A stretch of 64,000 nt of DNA from Leptodactylus fallax (GCA_947044405.1 CAMRHE010000506.1:1144131-1208130); one strand, 5' to 3'. Counted from the stretch's first letter, positions 21,381 through 32,897 are shown. Translations and numbers: made by a program. The notes: generated by a model from the sequence alone, not told the origin.

Positions 21381-23014
21381 CAGTCATATGAAAAAGTTTG
21401 GGCACCCCTATTAATCTTAATCATTTTTAGTTCTAAATATTTGGGTGTTTGCAACAGCCATTTCAATTTGATATATCTAATAACTGATGGACACAGTAAT
21501 ATTTCAGGATTGAAATGAGGTTTATTGTACTAACAGAAAATGTGCAATATGCATTAAACCAAAATTTGACCGGTGCAAAAATTTGGGTACCCTTATCATT
21601 TTATTGATTTGAATACTCCTAACTACTTTTTACTGACTTACTGAAGCACAAAATTGGTTTTGTAACCTCACTGAGCTTTGAACTTCATAGCCAGGTGTAT
21701 CCAATCATGAGAAAAGGTATTTAAGGTGGCCAATTGCAAGTTGTTCTCCTATTTGAATCTCCTCTGAAGAGTGGCATCATGGGCTCCTCAAAACAACTCT
21801 CAAATGATCTAAAACAAAGATTGTTCAACATAGTTGTTCAGGGGAAGGATACAAAAAGTTGTCTCAGAGATTTAACCTGTCAGTTTCCACTGTGAGGAAC
21901 ATAGTAAGGAAATGGAAGACCACAGGGACAGTTCTTGTTAAGCCCAGAAGTGGCAGGCCAAGAAAAATATCAGAAAGGCAGAGAGAAGAATGGTGAGAAC
22001 AGTCAAGGACAATCCACAGACCACCTCCAAAGAGCTGCAGCATCATCTTGCTGCAGATGGTGTCACTGTGCATCGGTCAACAATACAGCACACTTTGCAC
22101 AAGGAGAAGCTGTATGGGAGAGTGATGCGAAAGAAGCCGTTTCTGAAAGCACGCCACAAACAGAGTCGCCTGAGGTATGCAAAAGCACATTTGGACAAGC
22201 CAGCTTCATTTTGGAAGAAGGTCCTGTGGACTGAGGAAACAAAGATTGAGTTGTTTGGTTATACAAAAAGGCGTTATGCATGGCGTCAAAAAAACACAGC
22301 ATTCCAAGAAAAACACTTGCTACCCACTGTAAAATTTGGTGGAGGTTCCATCATGCTTTGGGGCTGTGTGGCCAATGCCAGCACCGGGAATCTTGTTAAA
22401 GTTGAGGGTCGCATGGATTCAACTCAGTATCAGCAGATTCTTGAGAATAATGTACAAGAATCAGTGACGAATTTGAAGTTACGCCGGGGATGGATATTTC
22501 AGCAAGACAATGATCCAAATCTACTCAGGCATTCATGCAGAGGAACAATTACAATGTTCTGGAATGGCCATCCCAGTCCCCAGACCTGAATATCATTGAA
22601 CATCTGTGGGATAATTTGAAGCGGGCTGTCCATGCTCGGCGACCATCAAACTTAACTGAACTGGAATTGTTTTGTAAAGAGGAATGGTCAAAAATACCTT
22701 CATCCAGGATCCAGGAACTGATTAAAAGCTACAGGAAGCGACTAGAGGCTGTTATTTTTGCAAAAGGAGGATCTACTAAATATTAATGTCACTTTTCTGT
22801 TGAGGTGCCCATACTTTTGCACCAGTCAAATTTTGGTTTAATGCATATTGCACATTTTCTGTTAGTACAATAAACCTCATTTCAATCCTGAAATATTACT
22901 GTGTCCATCAGTTATTAGATATATCAAATTGAAATGGCTGTTGCAAACACCCAAATATTTAGAACTAAAAATGATTAAGATTAATAGGGGTGCCCAAACC
23001 TTTTCATATGACTG
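21381..23014 (+). mobile_element. Tc1-like transposon, copy 1, with long TIRs
   Basis: A 1634-bp element starts CAGTCATATGAAAAAGTTTGGG and ends with the inverse. It is flanked by the TA dinucleotide (21379-21380 and 23015-23016). The TIRs are about 215 bp, unusually long for a simple Tc1. It carries a broken transposase gene. It is nearly identical to the copy at 28431-30078 in the opposite orientation, so both are recent relative to their surroundings. Confidence 0.95.
21780..22786 (+). pseudogene. Tc1-like transposase, multiply frameshifted
   Basis: The start ATG at 21780 (MGSSKQLSND..) fails after about 40 codons through a 1-base loss relative to the copy at 29680. A second disruption (GAATGGTGAG near 21990) separates the helix-turn-helix part from the catalytic part, as in the sister copy. 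The catalytic segment from 21990 reads VLWTEETKIELFG, GGGSIMLWGC and IFQQDNDP, then shifts frame because of a 13-bp deletion at about 22518. The frame at 22535-22786 continues with SPDLNIIEHLW and KGGSTKY. The first catalytic Asp position is Glu (TEET). Confidence 0.9.
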
Positions 23015-23016
23015 TA

Positions 23017-23601
23017 TATGCTACTTCCAAAAAAGGGTGCAGTTAGGGCATACTGAAGGAGGAAACCTGGTGTAAATGATGCCTGAAATCTATGCCCGCT
23101 TTCAGCTTGTGTAAATTTCAGTACAGGTTCATGACCCAGGTTTTGAGAATATGTGTCCCCTCTGCCAGCACAGGAGATACAAAGATTAGCATTGAAAGCA
23201 ATGGTGTTCATAAATCTCCCCATTATTATTACTCTGTTATCGTGGGTACTGTGAGCACAGCCTGGACAGTCCTGCTATCTGCACAGGGCACCCTGGCTTA
23301 TCTGTACATATCCCAGGACTGGACAGGTGGCCATACACATTAGATGAATAGCAACAGAACCAACTGACCGTCCAATGTGTATGGAGGTGTACAGACTCTA
23401 CCCTGACAGCAGATGTTGGGGAAAAGAAGGATCAGGCAGTTGCATTTCAGCATTGTCCATCACTATTGTTTCTGGCAACCAGAAGTAGCCGGATCCACTG
23501 GTTGGTGCAGGGTTCAGGTGTCGGACCCCATATGATCAGATACTGATGACCTATGTGAATAAACCATCAATATGAAAAACGTTAGGGGACGGAAAACCTC
23601 T
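23017..23601. other. unassigned sequence with repeat fragments
   Basis: Right flank of the Tc1 insertion; probably a decayed repeat. Around 23520-23601 there is an AAAGGGG-family-like tail (ACCATCAATATG..GAAAACCTCTTTAA). No exon recognised. Confidence 0.45.
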
Positions 23602-25221
23602 TTAACCCATTTTGTGATCAACATATAGTTTTTCTATATTGGTCACTAATCTACGTCTGTGACAGAATAATGCAGGGTCCTGCTCCTAATGCATAGGATT
23701 GGCAAACCAGCTGTAGTCATTGACACCCCAGCGAACGAGATTGCAGGGATCCGATCACATTACATGGCAGCAAGAGGCCTAATACATCTTATTAGGCTGT
23801 GCCAAAGGCATAATAAAATGCTTGTCAGAAAATGGCAAGCAGTATAATGCATTGCACTACATAGATAAATATTATAAAAGTGATCAGAAGATCGCAAATT
23901 AAAGTCCCTCAAGGAGACAAAAAAATAAAAATGTGCAATAAAATAGTAAAGTCACGTTGACAAATTAATCTCCATCCCAAAATATTTAATAAATAATAAA
24001 AGATAAAAATAAAAACAAACACACGCATTCTGTCTGAGCAATACAAGTGTAATGACATTTTCCCACATATCATTATAAAATCACCTTTTGAACTAATGGC
24101 ACTTTGGAATAGCCTTTAAAAAGGCTATTCTACTCCTACCTTCCATTACAAAATCCGTTTATTGCGATATGCAAATTACGCTCAGACCACCGCAAAATGG
24201 CGCCAAAGCATCTGAGGCATACGACGCTGCGATATATACGCCGACTGTGCATGAACGGCTCTATTTTGCGGTGGTCTGTTACACGAGCGTGTAACAGACC
24301 ACCGCAAAATGGCAAAGAGCATTCGCAGTCGGCGTATATCGCTGCGTCGGATGCCTTACGCAAGGCAGAAGATCAGAAGAACATGAAGAGGAGCATGAAC
24401 AGAACTAACTAAGGGGCGGGGACAGGTTATGATGCAAGGGGTGCTCGGAGCCGAGGGGGGAACGCCCAGTGTGCTCTGTGAGCATAATTTGCATATTGCA
24501 ATAAACGGATTTTTACAGAAACGGCGGGGAGAAGAAGAGAATGGAAGGTAGGCGTAGAATAGCCTTTTTAAAGGCTATTCCAACATGCCATTAGTTCAAA
24601 AGGTGATTTTCTAATGATAGACTTCCTTTAATGGCATAAAAAAAAATTTATGAAATGATGCCAGAAAAGCCGTTTTTGTCTGTGGGCCACCAAAAAGCAT
24701 TATAAAAAGTGGTCAAAAAGCATTATGTTCCCAAAATGGAAATAATAAAAAGTCCGGTATTCCTGCAAAAAGTAAGCCCTTGCACAATTCCACTAACAAA
24801 AAAATAAGTAGTTATGGATCTTAGAACATGATGCTGAAAAAAAAAAAAAAATTAAGCATTTTTACTACTGCAAAAGTAGTAAAACTTGAAAAAGCTGTAC
24901 AAATTTGGGTTCAATTTAATCGTATCGACCCAATGAATAAATTTATCAGGTTATTTGAGCTGCTCAGTGAATGATGCAAAATTTATACCATAAAAAGGAA
25001 ATGGCAAAATTGCTGTTTTTTTCTATTCATTGACAGAAGGAATTTAATTAAAGCTAAACAATGAGCTATTGCACACTACTACTTGTCCCGCAAAAAAAAC
25101 ATTCACCATACGGTTACACTGACGGAACAAAAAAGTTATAGGGCTTGGTATGTGACAACGGAAAAGTGCAGAAATGGTTTGATCATCGAGGCCTAAAAGA
25201 AGCCGGTTACTTAGGGGTTAA
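23602..25221 (-). mobile_element. piggyBac-like non-autonomous element with a nested insertion
   Basis: Bounded by TTAACCCATTTTG (23602) and GGTTACTTAGGGGTTAA (ending 25221). Internal landmarks (ATCAGGTTATTTGAGCTGCTCAGTG, ATACCATAAAAAGGAAATGGC, AACAATGAGCTATTGCAC) are those of a TTAA-targeting family common in frog sequence. It has no transposase. The foldback element at 24053-24631 interrupts it. Confidence 0.7.
24053..24631. mobile_element. foldback TTAA element with an inner palindrome
   Basis: Arms at about 24053-24175 and 24500-24631 are inverted copies (TCACCTTTTGAACTAATGGCA, GAATAGCCTTTAAAAAGGCTATTC). A second palindrome lies at about 24210-24355, centred near 24288, with tips around ATTTTGCGGTGGTCTGTTACAC. 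The right tip TTAAAGGAAGTCTATCATTAGA is almost the same as that of the element at 47417. Non-coding. Confidence 0.75.
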
Positions 25222-26154
25222 GGCCTCATTTAGATGGCTGTATTCAAGTGTCAGTATTATGGCTGCAAATCCCACATAGTTAGTTCACATCATTAAACCT
25301 GTGGTCAGGGTGGGATTTGTAGATGTAATACGGACCCTAAAATACATCACATTACGGCCGTCCAGATCAGGAGTAGATGTGATCCTCAATACTAGACAGA
25401 TGATGAATGGATCCATAATGCAACTGCACTCAAGCTTTAGCCAGGTTTCCCTAAAAAATTGGAGACCCTGTTGTTAGATGCCCCCAACATGGGTTATGGC
25501 ATGTCCATCTATGAGAGCCAAAACCGAGACAACCCCTTTAACTCATGGGTCTGTTAAGAACAAAGGGTCCAACCCACTGCATACTCACCATGTTCTTGAT
25601 AATGGCGGTGGTGGGTACTATAGCTGTATCCCTTTCAAGTGTACAGGACACCGCTGCAGTATCCATAATCGCTGCTATCAAACATACGTTGTACAGATGA
25701 GGTAGGGGCTTAGTTATGTCACTGAGGGCACAGGTTACTGACTACTGTAGGTCTAAATTTTACTGATGGCTTCTACTGGGAATAAGAATGTAAAGTAGGT
25801 CTCCTGCAGAATGAGGAAAACTTTCTACTGCCACCTAATGGAAGAAACTGCAGTAAGAACAGTATAATACAGTATTGCTGATGGTTGTGACCTGCACAAG
25901 CAGAGAAGGTCAGCAGCAGGAAATTCACATCTCCATTGAAATCCATCAATCACCAAAACATATACTGAGGCTCCATATAATATATAAATCCTATAAAGAA
26001 TAGCCAAGACACTTTCTTTCTTAATAAAAGCACTTTTATAACAGACTTTACATGATCAAATAAAATCCACACAATGGAGAGTTTATGATAAACTAGGCCA
26101 ACCACTTCATGCACCAAAAGACTTCAAACAAGTCGCTATAAATGGCCCACTGAA
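25222..26154. other. unassigned sequence
   Basis: No exon, RNA gene or recognisable repeat seen. Confidence 0.4.
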
Positions 26155-26156
26155 TA

Positions 26157-27770
26157 CAGTTAGGTCCAAATATGTTTGGACACTGACACAAATTTTGTTT
26201 TTTTACCTGTTTACTGAAACATATTCAAGTTATAGCTATATAATGGACATAAAGTCCAGATTTTCAGCTTTCATTCGAGAGTATCCACATTAAAATTGGA
26301 TGAAGGGTTTAGGAGTTTCAGCCCCTTAACATGTGCCACCCTGTTTTTAAAGGGACCAAAAGTAACTGAACAATTGACTCAAAGGCTGTTTCATGGGCAG
26401 GTCTGGGCAATTCCTTCGTTATGTCATTCTCAGTTAAGCAGATAAAAGGCCTGGAGTTGATTTGAGGTGTGGTGCTTGCATTCGGAAGATTTTGCTGTAA
26501 AGAAAACATGCAGTCAAAGGAGCTCTCCATGCAGGTGAAACAAGCCATCCTTAAGCTGCGGAAACAGAAAAAATCCATCTGAGAAATTGCTACAATATTA
26601 GGAATGGCAAAATCTACAGTTTGGTACATCCTAAGAAAGCAAGAAAGCACTGGTGAACTCATCAGTGCAAAAAGACCTGGACGCCCACAGAAGACAACAG
26701 TGGTGGATGATAGCAGAATAATTTCCATGGTGAAGAGAAACCCCTTCACAACAGCCAACTAAGTGAACAACACACTCCAGGATGTAGGCGTATCAATATC
26801 CAAATATCATAAGCCTCAAGAATAAAGAGAAGACTGCATGAAAGTACATACAGAGGGTTCACTACACGGTGCAAGCCACTCATAAGCGTCAGGAATAAGA
26901 AGGCTAGATTGGACTTTGATAAAAAAAACATCTAAAAAAGCCAGCACAGTTCTGGAAGAACATTCTTTGGACAGATGAAACCACGATCAACCTCTACCAG
27001 AATGATGGAAAGAAAAAAGTATGTCGAAGGCATGGTACAGCTCATTATCCAAAGCATACCACATCATCTGTAAAACACGGCAGAGGCTGCAGTGTGATGG
27101 CTTGGACATACATGGCTGCCAGTGGCACTGGGTCACTAGTGGTTATTGATGATGTGACACAGGACAGAAGCAGACGGATGAATTCTGAGGTATTCAGAGA
27201 CATAATATGTGCTCAAATCCAGCCAAACTGATACATAATACAGATGGACAATGACCCAAAACATAAAGCCAAAGCAACCCAGGAGTTTATTAAAGCAAAG
27301 AAATGGAATATTCTTGAATGGCCAAGTCAGTCACCTGATCTCAACCCAAATGAGCAGCATTTCACTTGTTAAAGACTAAACTTCAGACAGAAAGGCCACA
27401 AACAAACAGCAACTGAAAACCGCTGCAGTAAAGGCCTGGCAGAGTATTAACCAGGAGGAAACACAGCGGCGTCTGGTGATGTCCATGAGGTCAAAACTCC
27501 AGGCTGTCATTGCCAACAAAGGGGGAACAACCAAGTATTAGAAATGAACATTTTATTTACAATTATTTCATTTGTCAAATTACTTTTGAGCCCCTGAAAT
27601 GAAGGGATTGTGTATAATAAATGCTTTATAGTCCTCACATTTTTATTCAATCATTTTGTTCAACCCACTGAATCAAAGCTGAAAGTATGAACTTCAACTG
27701 CATTGTGGTAATGTACAGAAGAAAAATTAGAAAAATGTTGTGTCTGTCCAGATATTTATGGACCTAACTG
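26157..27770 (+). mobile_element. older Tc1-like transposon
   Basis: A 1614-bp element starts CAGTTAGGTCCAAATATGTTTGG and ends CCAGATATTTATGGACCTAACTG, flanked by TA (26155-26156 and 27771-27772). TIR tips are well matched and inner parts diverged. The transposase inside is a pseudogene. Confidence 0.93.
26508..27541 (+). pseudogene. Tc1-like transposase with several stops
   Basis: Reads MQSKELSMQVKQAILKLRKQ with an early stop, then an HTH-like segment (ATILGMAKSTVWYILRK) and GRP(Q)K hook. Later segments read [30 protein letters not shown] and [15 protein letters not shown], where the last catalytic Glu region is altered (NPNE for NPIE). It ends with a KGGTTKY-like tail at 27541. Stops at about 26580 and 26759, plus frameshifts, make it non-functional. 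Confidence 0.9.
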
Positions 27771-27772
27771 TA

Positions 27773-28428
27773 CATCTATAGTTCATGCCGCCTGTGTAAT
27801 AACCATGAAACTAGATACTAAGTTTATCAATACAAGATTGTAACTACCAAATACAATGCAATATAATAATGCAGAAAAAAAGTGATTCAATATACTCACT
27901 AGGGTACGAGTTAAGTAAGTGGATGGGACGAGCCACCTCAATGTGCATTTCACGTTTGCTTGGTAAGGATGCGTGGTCAGGATCAGAAGAAAAGAGGAAG
28001 ATATTGAGGCTACCAATAAGAAAATTCTGTGTTCACTCGTGACCAAAGAGGCAGAACCCATCTTATGACTATACTTGTAACCAGTCCGTGTAACAGAACC
28101 AATGAGAATCCCATAGAGGAACATGTGACTCATTAATCCAATAGGTTCCAGATAGCGGCACATTTCCATTGCTGCCTGCAAGGGATTTCTAAGCAGCCAA
28201 AGGTTAAAATATATACAGTATATAAAAAATTACCAAGTGCATGAAAATGACTGGTATACCTTCTTTTAAGTCAGGCTTTCAGGGCGTCTTTCATGGCATC
28301 AATACATTCATATCTATAACATGCAATTTCAATATTTTGCACAAAAAAAATGTTATAGATAGGTAGAACTATATATAGATATATAATAAATTATATCTAT
28401 ATATATATATTACATTGAATGTTATATA
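27773..28428. other. unassigned sequence; 132-codon open frame not supported
   Basis: A minus-strand open frame (27783-28181) has no recognised motif. A GTGAGT at about 27900 could be a splice donor, but I cannot name a gene. The right edge is AT-rich (TATA repeats at 28371-28428). Confidence 0.35.
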
Positions 28429-28658
28429 TACAGTCATATGAAAAGGTTTGGGCACCCCTATTAATCTTAATCATTTTTAGTTCTAAATATTTGGGTGTTT
28501 GCAACAGCCATTTCAATTTGATATATCTAATAACTGATGGACACAGTAATATTTCAGGATTGAAATGAGGTTTATTGTACTAACAGAAAATGTGCAATAT
28601 GCATTAAACCAAAATTTGACTGGTGCAAAAGTATGGGCACCTCAACAGAAAAGTGACA

Positions 28659-29468
28659 TTAATATTTAGTAGATCCTCCTTTTGCAAAAATAACAGCCTC
28701 TAGTCGCTTCCTGTAGCTTTTAATCAGTTCCTGGATCCTGGATGAAGGTATTTTTGACCATTCCGCTTTACAAAACAATTCCAGTTCAGTTAAGTTTGAT
28801 GGTCGCCGAGCATGGACAGCCCGCTTCAAATTATCCCACAGATGTTCAATGATATTCAGGTCTGGGGACTGGGATGGCCATTCCAGAACATTGTAATTGT
28901 TCCTCTGCATGAATGCCTGAGTAGATTTGGAGCTGTGTTTTGGATCATTGTCTTGCTGAAATATCCATCCCCGGCGTAACTTCAAATTCGTCACTGATTC
29001 TTGTACATTATTCTCAAGAATCTGCTGATACTGAGTTGAATCCATGCGACCCTCAACTTTAACAAGATTCCCGGTGCCAGCATTGGCCACACAGCCCCAA
29101 AGCATGATGGAACCTCCACCAAATTTTACAGTGGGTAGCAAGTGTTTTTCTTGGAATGCTGTGTTTTTTTGACGCCATGCATAACACCTTTTTGTATAAC
29201 CAAACAACTCAATCTTTGTTTCCTCAGTCCACAGGACCTTCTTCCAAAATGAAGCTGGCTTGTCCAAATGTGCTTTTGCATACCTCAGGCGACTCTGTTT
29301 GTGGCGTGCTTTCAGAAACGGCTTCTTTCGCATCACTCTCCCATACAGCTTCTCCTTGTGCAAAGTGTGCTGTATTGTTGACCGATGCACAGTGACACCA
29401 TCTGCAGCAAGATGATGCTGCAGCTCTTTGGAGGTGGTCTGTGGATTGTCCTTGACTGTTCTCACCAT
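28659..29468 (-). CDS. Tc1-like transposase, catalytic part (269 aa)
   Basis: This frame covers the second helix-turn-helix region onward. It includes TSKELQHHLAADGVTVHRST, the catalytic motifs LWTEETKIELFG, GWIFQQDNDPKHSSK and SPDLNIIEHLW, and the usual C-terminal KGGSTKY. Tc1 transposases cut and paste the element using a DDE/D triad. Here the first acidic residue, normally Asp in W(S/T)DE, is Glu, while the other two (D of QQDND, E of NIIEHLW) are present. The frame lacks the first DNA-binding domain, which lies in the overlapping frame 29462-29680, so no full-length protein is encoded without a frameshift. Confidence 0.88.
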   Translation of the reverse strand: MVRTVKDNPQTTSKELQHHLAADGVTVHRSTIQHTLHKEKLYGRVMRKKPFLKARHKQSRLRYAKAHLDKPASFWKKVLWTEETKIELFGYTKRCYAWRQKNTAFQEKHLLPTVKFGGGSIMLWGCVANAGTGNLVKVEGRMDSTQYQQILENNVQESVTNLKLRRGWIFQQDNDPKHSSKSTQAFMQRNNYNVLEWPSQSPDLNIIEHLWDNLKRAVHARRPSNLTELELFCKAEWSKIPSSRIQELIKSYRKRLEAVIFAKGGSTKY

Positions 29469-29680
29469 TCTTCTCTCTGCCTTTCTGATATTTTTCTTGG
29501 CCTGCCACTTCTGGGCTTAACAAGAACTGTCCCTGTGGTCTTCCATTTCCTTACTATGTTCCTCACAGTGGAAACTGACAGGTTAAATCTCTGAGACAAC
29601 TTTTTGTATCCTTCCCCTGAACAACTATGTTGAACAATCTTTGTTTTCAGATCATTTGAGAGTTGTTTTGAGGAGCCCAT
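29462..29680 (-). CDS. Tc1-like transposase, N-terminal DNA-binding part (72 aa)
   Basis: Starts at MGSSKQLSNDLK (29680). It contains the paired-like HTH (SQRFNLSVSTVRNIVRKWKTTG) and a GRPRK AT-hook-like motif, then stops at TGG TGA. The stop overlaps the ATG of the downstream frame (ATGGTGA). In intact relatives these two parts are one protein. The same separation exists in the copy at 21381. Confidence 0.8.
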   Translation of the reverse strand: MGSSKQLSNDLKTKIVQHSCSGEGYKKLSQRFNLSVSTVRNIVRKWKTTGTVLVKPRSGRPRKISERQREEW

Positions 29681-30080
29681 GATGCCACTCTTCAGAGGAG
29701 ATTCAAATAGGAGAACAACTTGCAATTGGCCACCTTAAATACCTTTTCTCATGATTGGATACACCTGGCTATGAAGTTCAAAGCTCAGTGAGGTTACAAA
29801 ACCAATTTTGTGCTTCAGTAAGTCAGTAAAAAGTAGTTAGGAGTATTCAAATCAATAAAATGATAAGGGTACCCAAATTTTTGCACCGGTCAAATTTTGG
29901 TTTAATGCATATTGCACATTTTCTGTTAGTACAATAAACCTCATTTCAATCCTGAAATATTACTGTGTCCATCAGTTATTAGATATATCAAATTGAAATG
30001 GCTGTTGCAAACACCCAAATATTTAGAACTAAAAATGATTAAGATTAATAGGGGTGCCCAAACTTTTTCATATGACTGTA

Positions 30081-30197
30081 TTATAATATAAAAATAGATA
30101 AATAGAGAACCCATCTCTACTCTCCAATCACAGCCAGATCTGCATTCACCATTAAAACTTTCCAGTTACAGCCAAAGCTGCACTCTCTGGTCACAGT
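30081..30197. other. unassigned short spacer
   Basis: Contains loosely repeated CTCTCCAATCACAGCCA / TTTCCAGTTACAGCCA / CTCTCTGGTCACAG units. Confidence 0.4.
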
Positions 30198-30645
30198 AAG
30201 GCTAAGGCCCCACATAGCGTCCTGCAGCAAAAAAGCACTGCAGGAAGAACTGCAGCGGAACCGCATCACGTTTTTTCCCACAGGGCTTTTCACAGTCCTC
30301 TGCGGACTTTCTGCTTTCTTTCCATTATACCTGTAGGGAAAACACCAGAGTTTCCGTAGGTATAATTGACATGCTGTGATTTCTAAAACTGCGACGGTTT
30401 TGGACAAGTTGAAGATAAGTTCAGCTCTTAGCCCACGGCCCCACGTGGCGTAAATACTGCAGAAAAAAACGCGGCATTTAACAGTCACTGTATAGTGAAC
30501 GGCAGTCTATCGAATCCCATCCCCATAGTGCGAGAAAATACACACTTTGGACATGCTGTGATTTTCAAAACCGTCGCAGCATGTCAATTGTATCTATGGA
30601 AACACCGGCGGTTTCCCTATAGGTATAATGGAAGCAGCAGAACTG
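30198..30645. mobile_element. two abutting MITEs of the GGCTAAGGCCCCAC family
   Basis: The first (30198-30430) starts AAGGCTAAGGCCCCACATAGCG. The second (about 30428-30645) begins GCCCACGGCCCCACGTGGCG. Both carry AAACACC..GGTTTCC..TAGGTATAAT blocks. Confidence 0.65.
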
Positions 30646-30882
30646 TGCAAAAAATGATGAAAACCGAGACAAAAATGACCCGTACCGGGGCTCATGGGAT
30701 CAGGGTGGCCGCACCAAAATCAAGCTTACTCAATGTCGAGGTCCATCTTTGTAATCAGTTTATTAGATTTCTTCAATTAACCTAAAATAAAATAAAACAT
30801 TTTACAAAAAGTCTTAATTAAAATTTTTTTTTGTTTTGATTTTTCTGGCTAAAGCTGCTGTACAGGCCTAGGCATCCCCATG

Positions 30883-30942
<60 letters not shown>
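30883..30942. repeat. GT-TA-CA compound microsatellite
   Basis: (GT)n followed by (AT)n and (AC)n makes a self-complementary dinucleotide tract. Confidence 0.95.
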
Positions 30943-31505
30943 TAGCAGAAGGACCCGGCTTCGCATGGGTATATTTCATGTTTTGTTTGTGTAGTGGCCC
31001 CATAAGAATTGGCCCGCTTTGCATTTGACATCCAGTATGGCATTCTAGTATAGGTACAGTCTATTTATGGCTTGTGTTGTTATGGAAAGCTGGTAAATTA
31101 AATGTGAACTTATATTGGCTGATACACATGATATGACTGAATATTTAAGGACCTGCGAACTGCTATTGACTAATACAGGTCATAGCTTGGTTGCTATGGA
31201 AACCTAGTCTTAACCTGTGTGCCTGAGGAGAGTAAGCGCCTGCAAGCTTCTATTGGCTAAGGGACATGTGACCGTGTGTATGGCAGGTGGAATATGAGTG
31301 AAAGACTTGCAGGCTTGTATTGACTAATGCAGGTCATTTTTTGGGAATACTGTATCTCAGGAACGGTACATCCTAGAAAGCTGAGACCCGCTCTAAAATC
31401 TTCCCGGACACCTGATGTACCTGTGTGACAAATTTGGTGAGGATCGGCCCAGTCGTTTGGTCGCGCATAAAGAATAGACAGACAGAAACTCATTTTTATA
31501 TATAT
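30943..31505. repeat. interspersed repeat of uncertain class with (TA) tail
   Basis: Starts CTAGCAGAAGGACCCGGCTTCGC and ends TTTGGTGAGGATCGGCCCAG..AGACAGACAGAAACTC followed by TA-rich sequence. This tail (AAATTTGGTGA.GATCGG.CCAG..ACAGACAGA) recurs in many animal genomes. I cannot settle the class. Confidence 0.5.
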
Positions 31506-31519
31506 CTATCTATTTCTCT

Positions 31520-31523
31520 ATCA

Positions 31524-31571
<48 letters not shown>
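31520..31571. repeat. TA microsatellite
   Basis: Uninterrupted (TA)n of about 45-50 bp. Confidence 0.95.
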
Positions 31572-31574
<3 letters not shown>

Positions 31575-32690
31575 ATTTCTTTTCGATCCACTCCTGGCTT
31601 TGGCTTAAAATCAGCAGCAAACTCTGCAACAAAAAAAAATCAACAAACTTGACATGTGTGTATAAATATTATTTCATTATGGTTCAGGCTGTTACAATTG
31701 CGGTGATACTATACATGGGTATTTTTATTATTTTTAACACTTTTACTACATAAAACCACTTTTTTATCATTACATTGTAGTCCTTTTTAACGTTATTTCA
31801 CTGTATGCAATGTATTCGGTAGGTCCCTCTAGGGGGCCTCACACTGCGATGATATAATTCATGTAATGTTCTGGTGTGCTCATTGTATCAAAGCATTATT
31901 ATCTATCAGCATAAACTGACAGGCATTCTATTAGGACAAGCCTCTGGTCTGGAAGCCTTTCTGAGGCCCCTGCTGCCATGACAACTGTCAGAACCTATGA
32001 CCTCACAAAGCACATGACATCATCAGCTCTAAATCACAACTTACATCTCCTGTGTATGACAGATTGTAGAGGTCCAGTCCAGGTAAGTAGCACAGATTTA
32101 CTCTCATATAACAAATGCTCGGCCGCTGCTCCATTCATACAGGAGACATTGGTGTTTTTACTCTGCTTTGCTTTACGGATAATGGAGAGCGACTACTGTG
32201 GGCGGGGCCAGCGGATTACCGGATAAATCATCATTTTTGCCAGTTTTTTTTTACATAAATGATGACTGAAATCTAAGAGCAGGCCTAGATATCACTCTGA
32301 GTATTTCCCTAATGTCAGACTCTTGAGATAAGATAGGGAGAGATACTTTATAGTATTATTTTTTTAAATTTGAGGATATTCTAATAAAAAAGGGTGATAA
32401 ATGTTCCTGAGATTTCTCAGTGTTGGGTTCCCTGTGGTTAGGATGTTCCTTTCTAACAAATAATCCCTGTTGTCTGCTTTTGGAGCTCATAATCCTTTTA
32501 GTTCTATATAAAATCCATTGTTTCTCGCCCCTATCATGTAAATGCTGAGCAATTCTTCAACATTCTTTGTTATCATGTAATATATCAGACCCTTGTGTAT
32601 TCTCTTATAGGTACACTCCATACAGTATGCATAGGAGACCAGCTGGACACATGGAGAATTCTGCATTTTTCTGTATGGCTATATATCTAA
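31572..32690. other. unassigned sequence with a MITE remnant
   Basis: 31578-31640 carries the GATCCACTCCTGGCTTTGG block of the MITE at 17613. The rest shows no recognised exon or repeat. Confidence 0.45.
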
Positions 32691-32851
32691 AAATATAGAT
32701 GAAAAGATTGTTAGTAATATCAGTAATTAGTACCTCTAAATACAGTATTTGTAAGGTGTGTAGATATATATATATTTAGAGCTTTTAAGTAGTGTCACTA
32801 ATAAATACCTTTATATGCACAGTGTATAAGTCTGCATGCTATTTGTGTAAG

Positions 32852-32897
<46 letters not shown>

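Larger units (their letters stand above)
28431..30078 (-). mobile_element. Tc1-like transposon, copy 2, with long TIRs
   Basis: A 1648-bp element with the same CAGTCATATGAAAA tips and about 215-bp TIRs as the copy at 21381, inserted in the reverse orientation at TA (28429-28430 and 30079-30080). Its transposase lies on the minus strand as two overlapping open frames. Confidence 0.95.

Noticed and set aside
27783..28181. 132-codon minus-strand open frame with nearby AG and GTGAGT
   Set aside because: No protein family recognised, the alternative frame also looks codable, and frames of this length arise by chance in 64 kb. Not called as an exon.
29462..29468. ATGGTGA overlap of two frames as deliberate translational coupling
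   Set aside because: Eukaryotic reinitiation of this type is rare and the simpler reading is an inherited 2-base insertion (or 1-base deletion). Kept only as a question in the findings.
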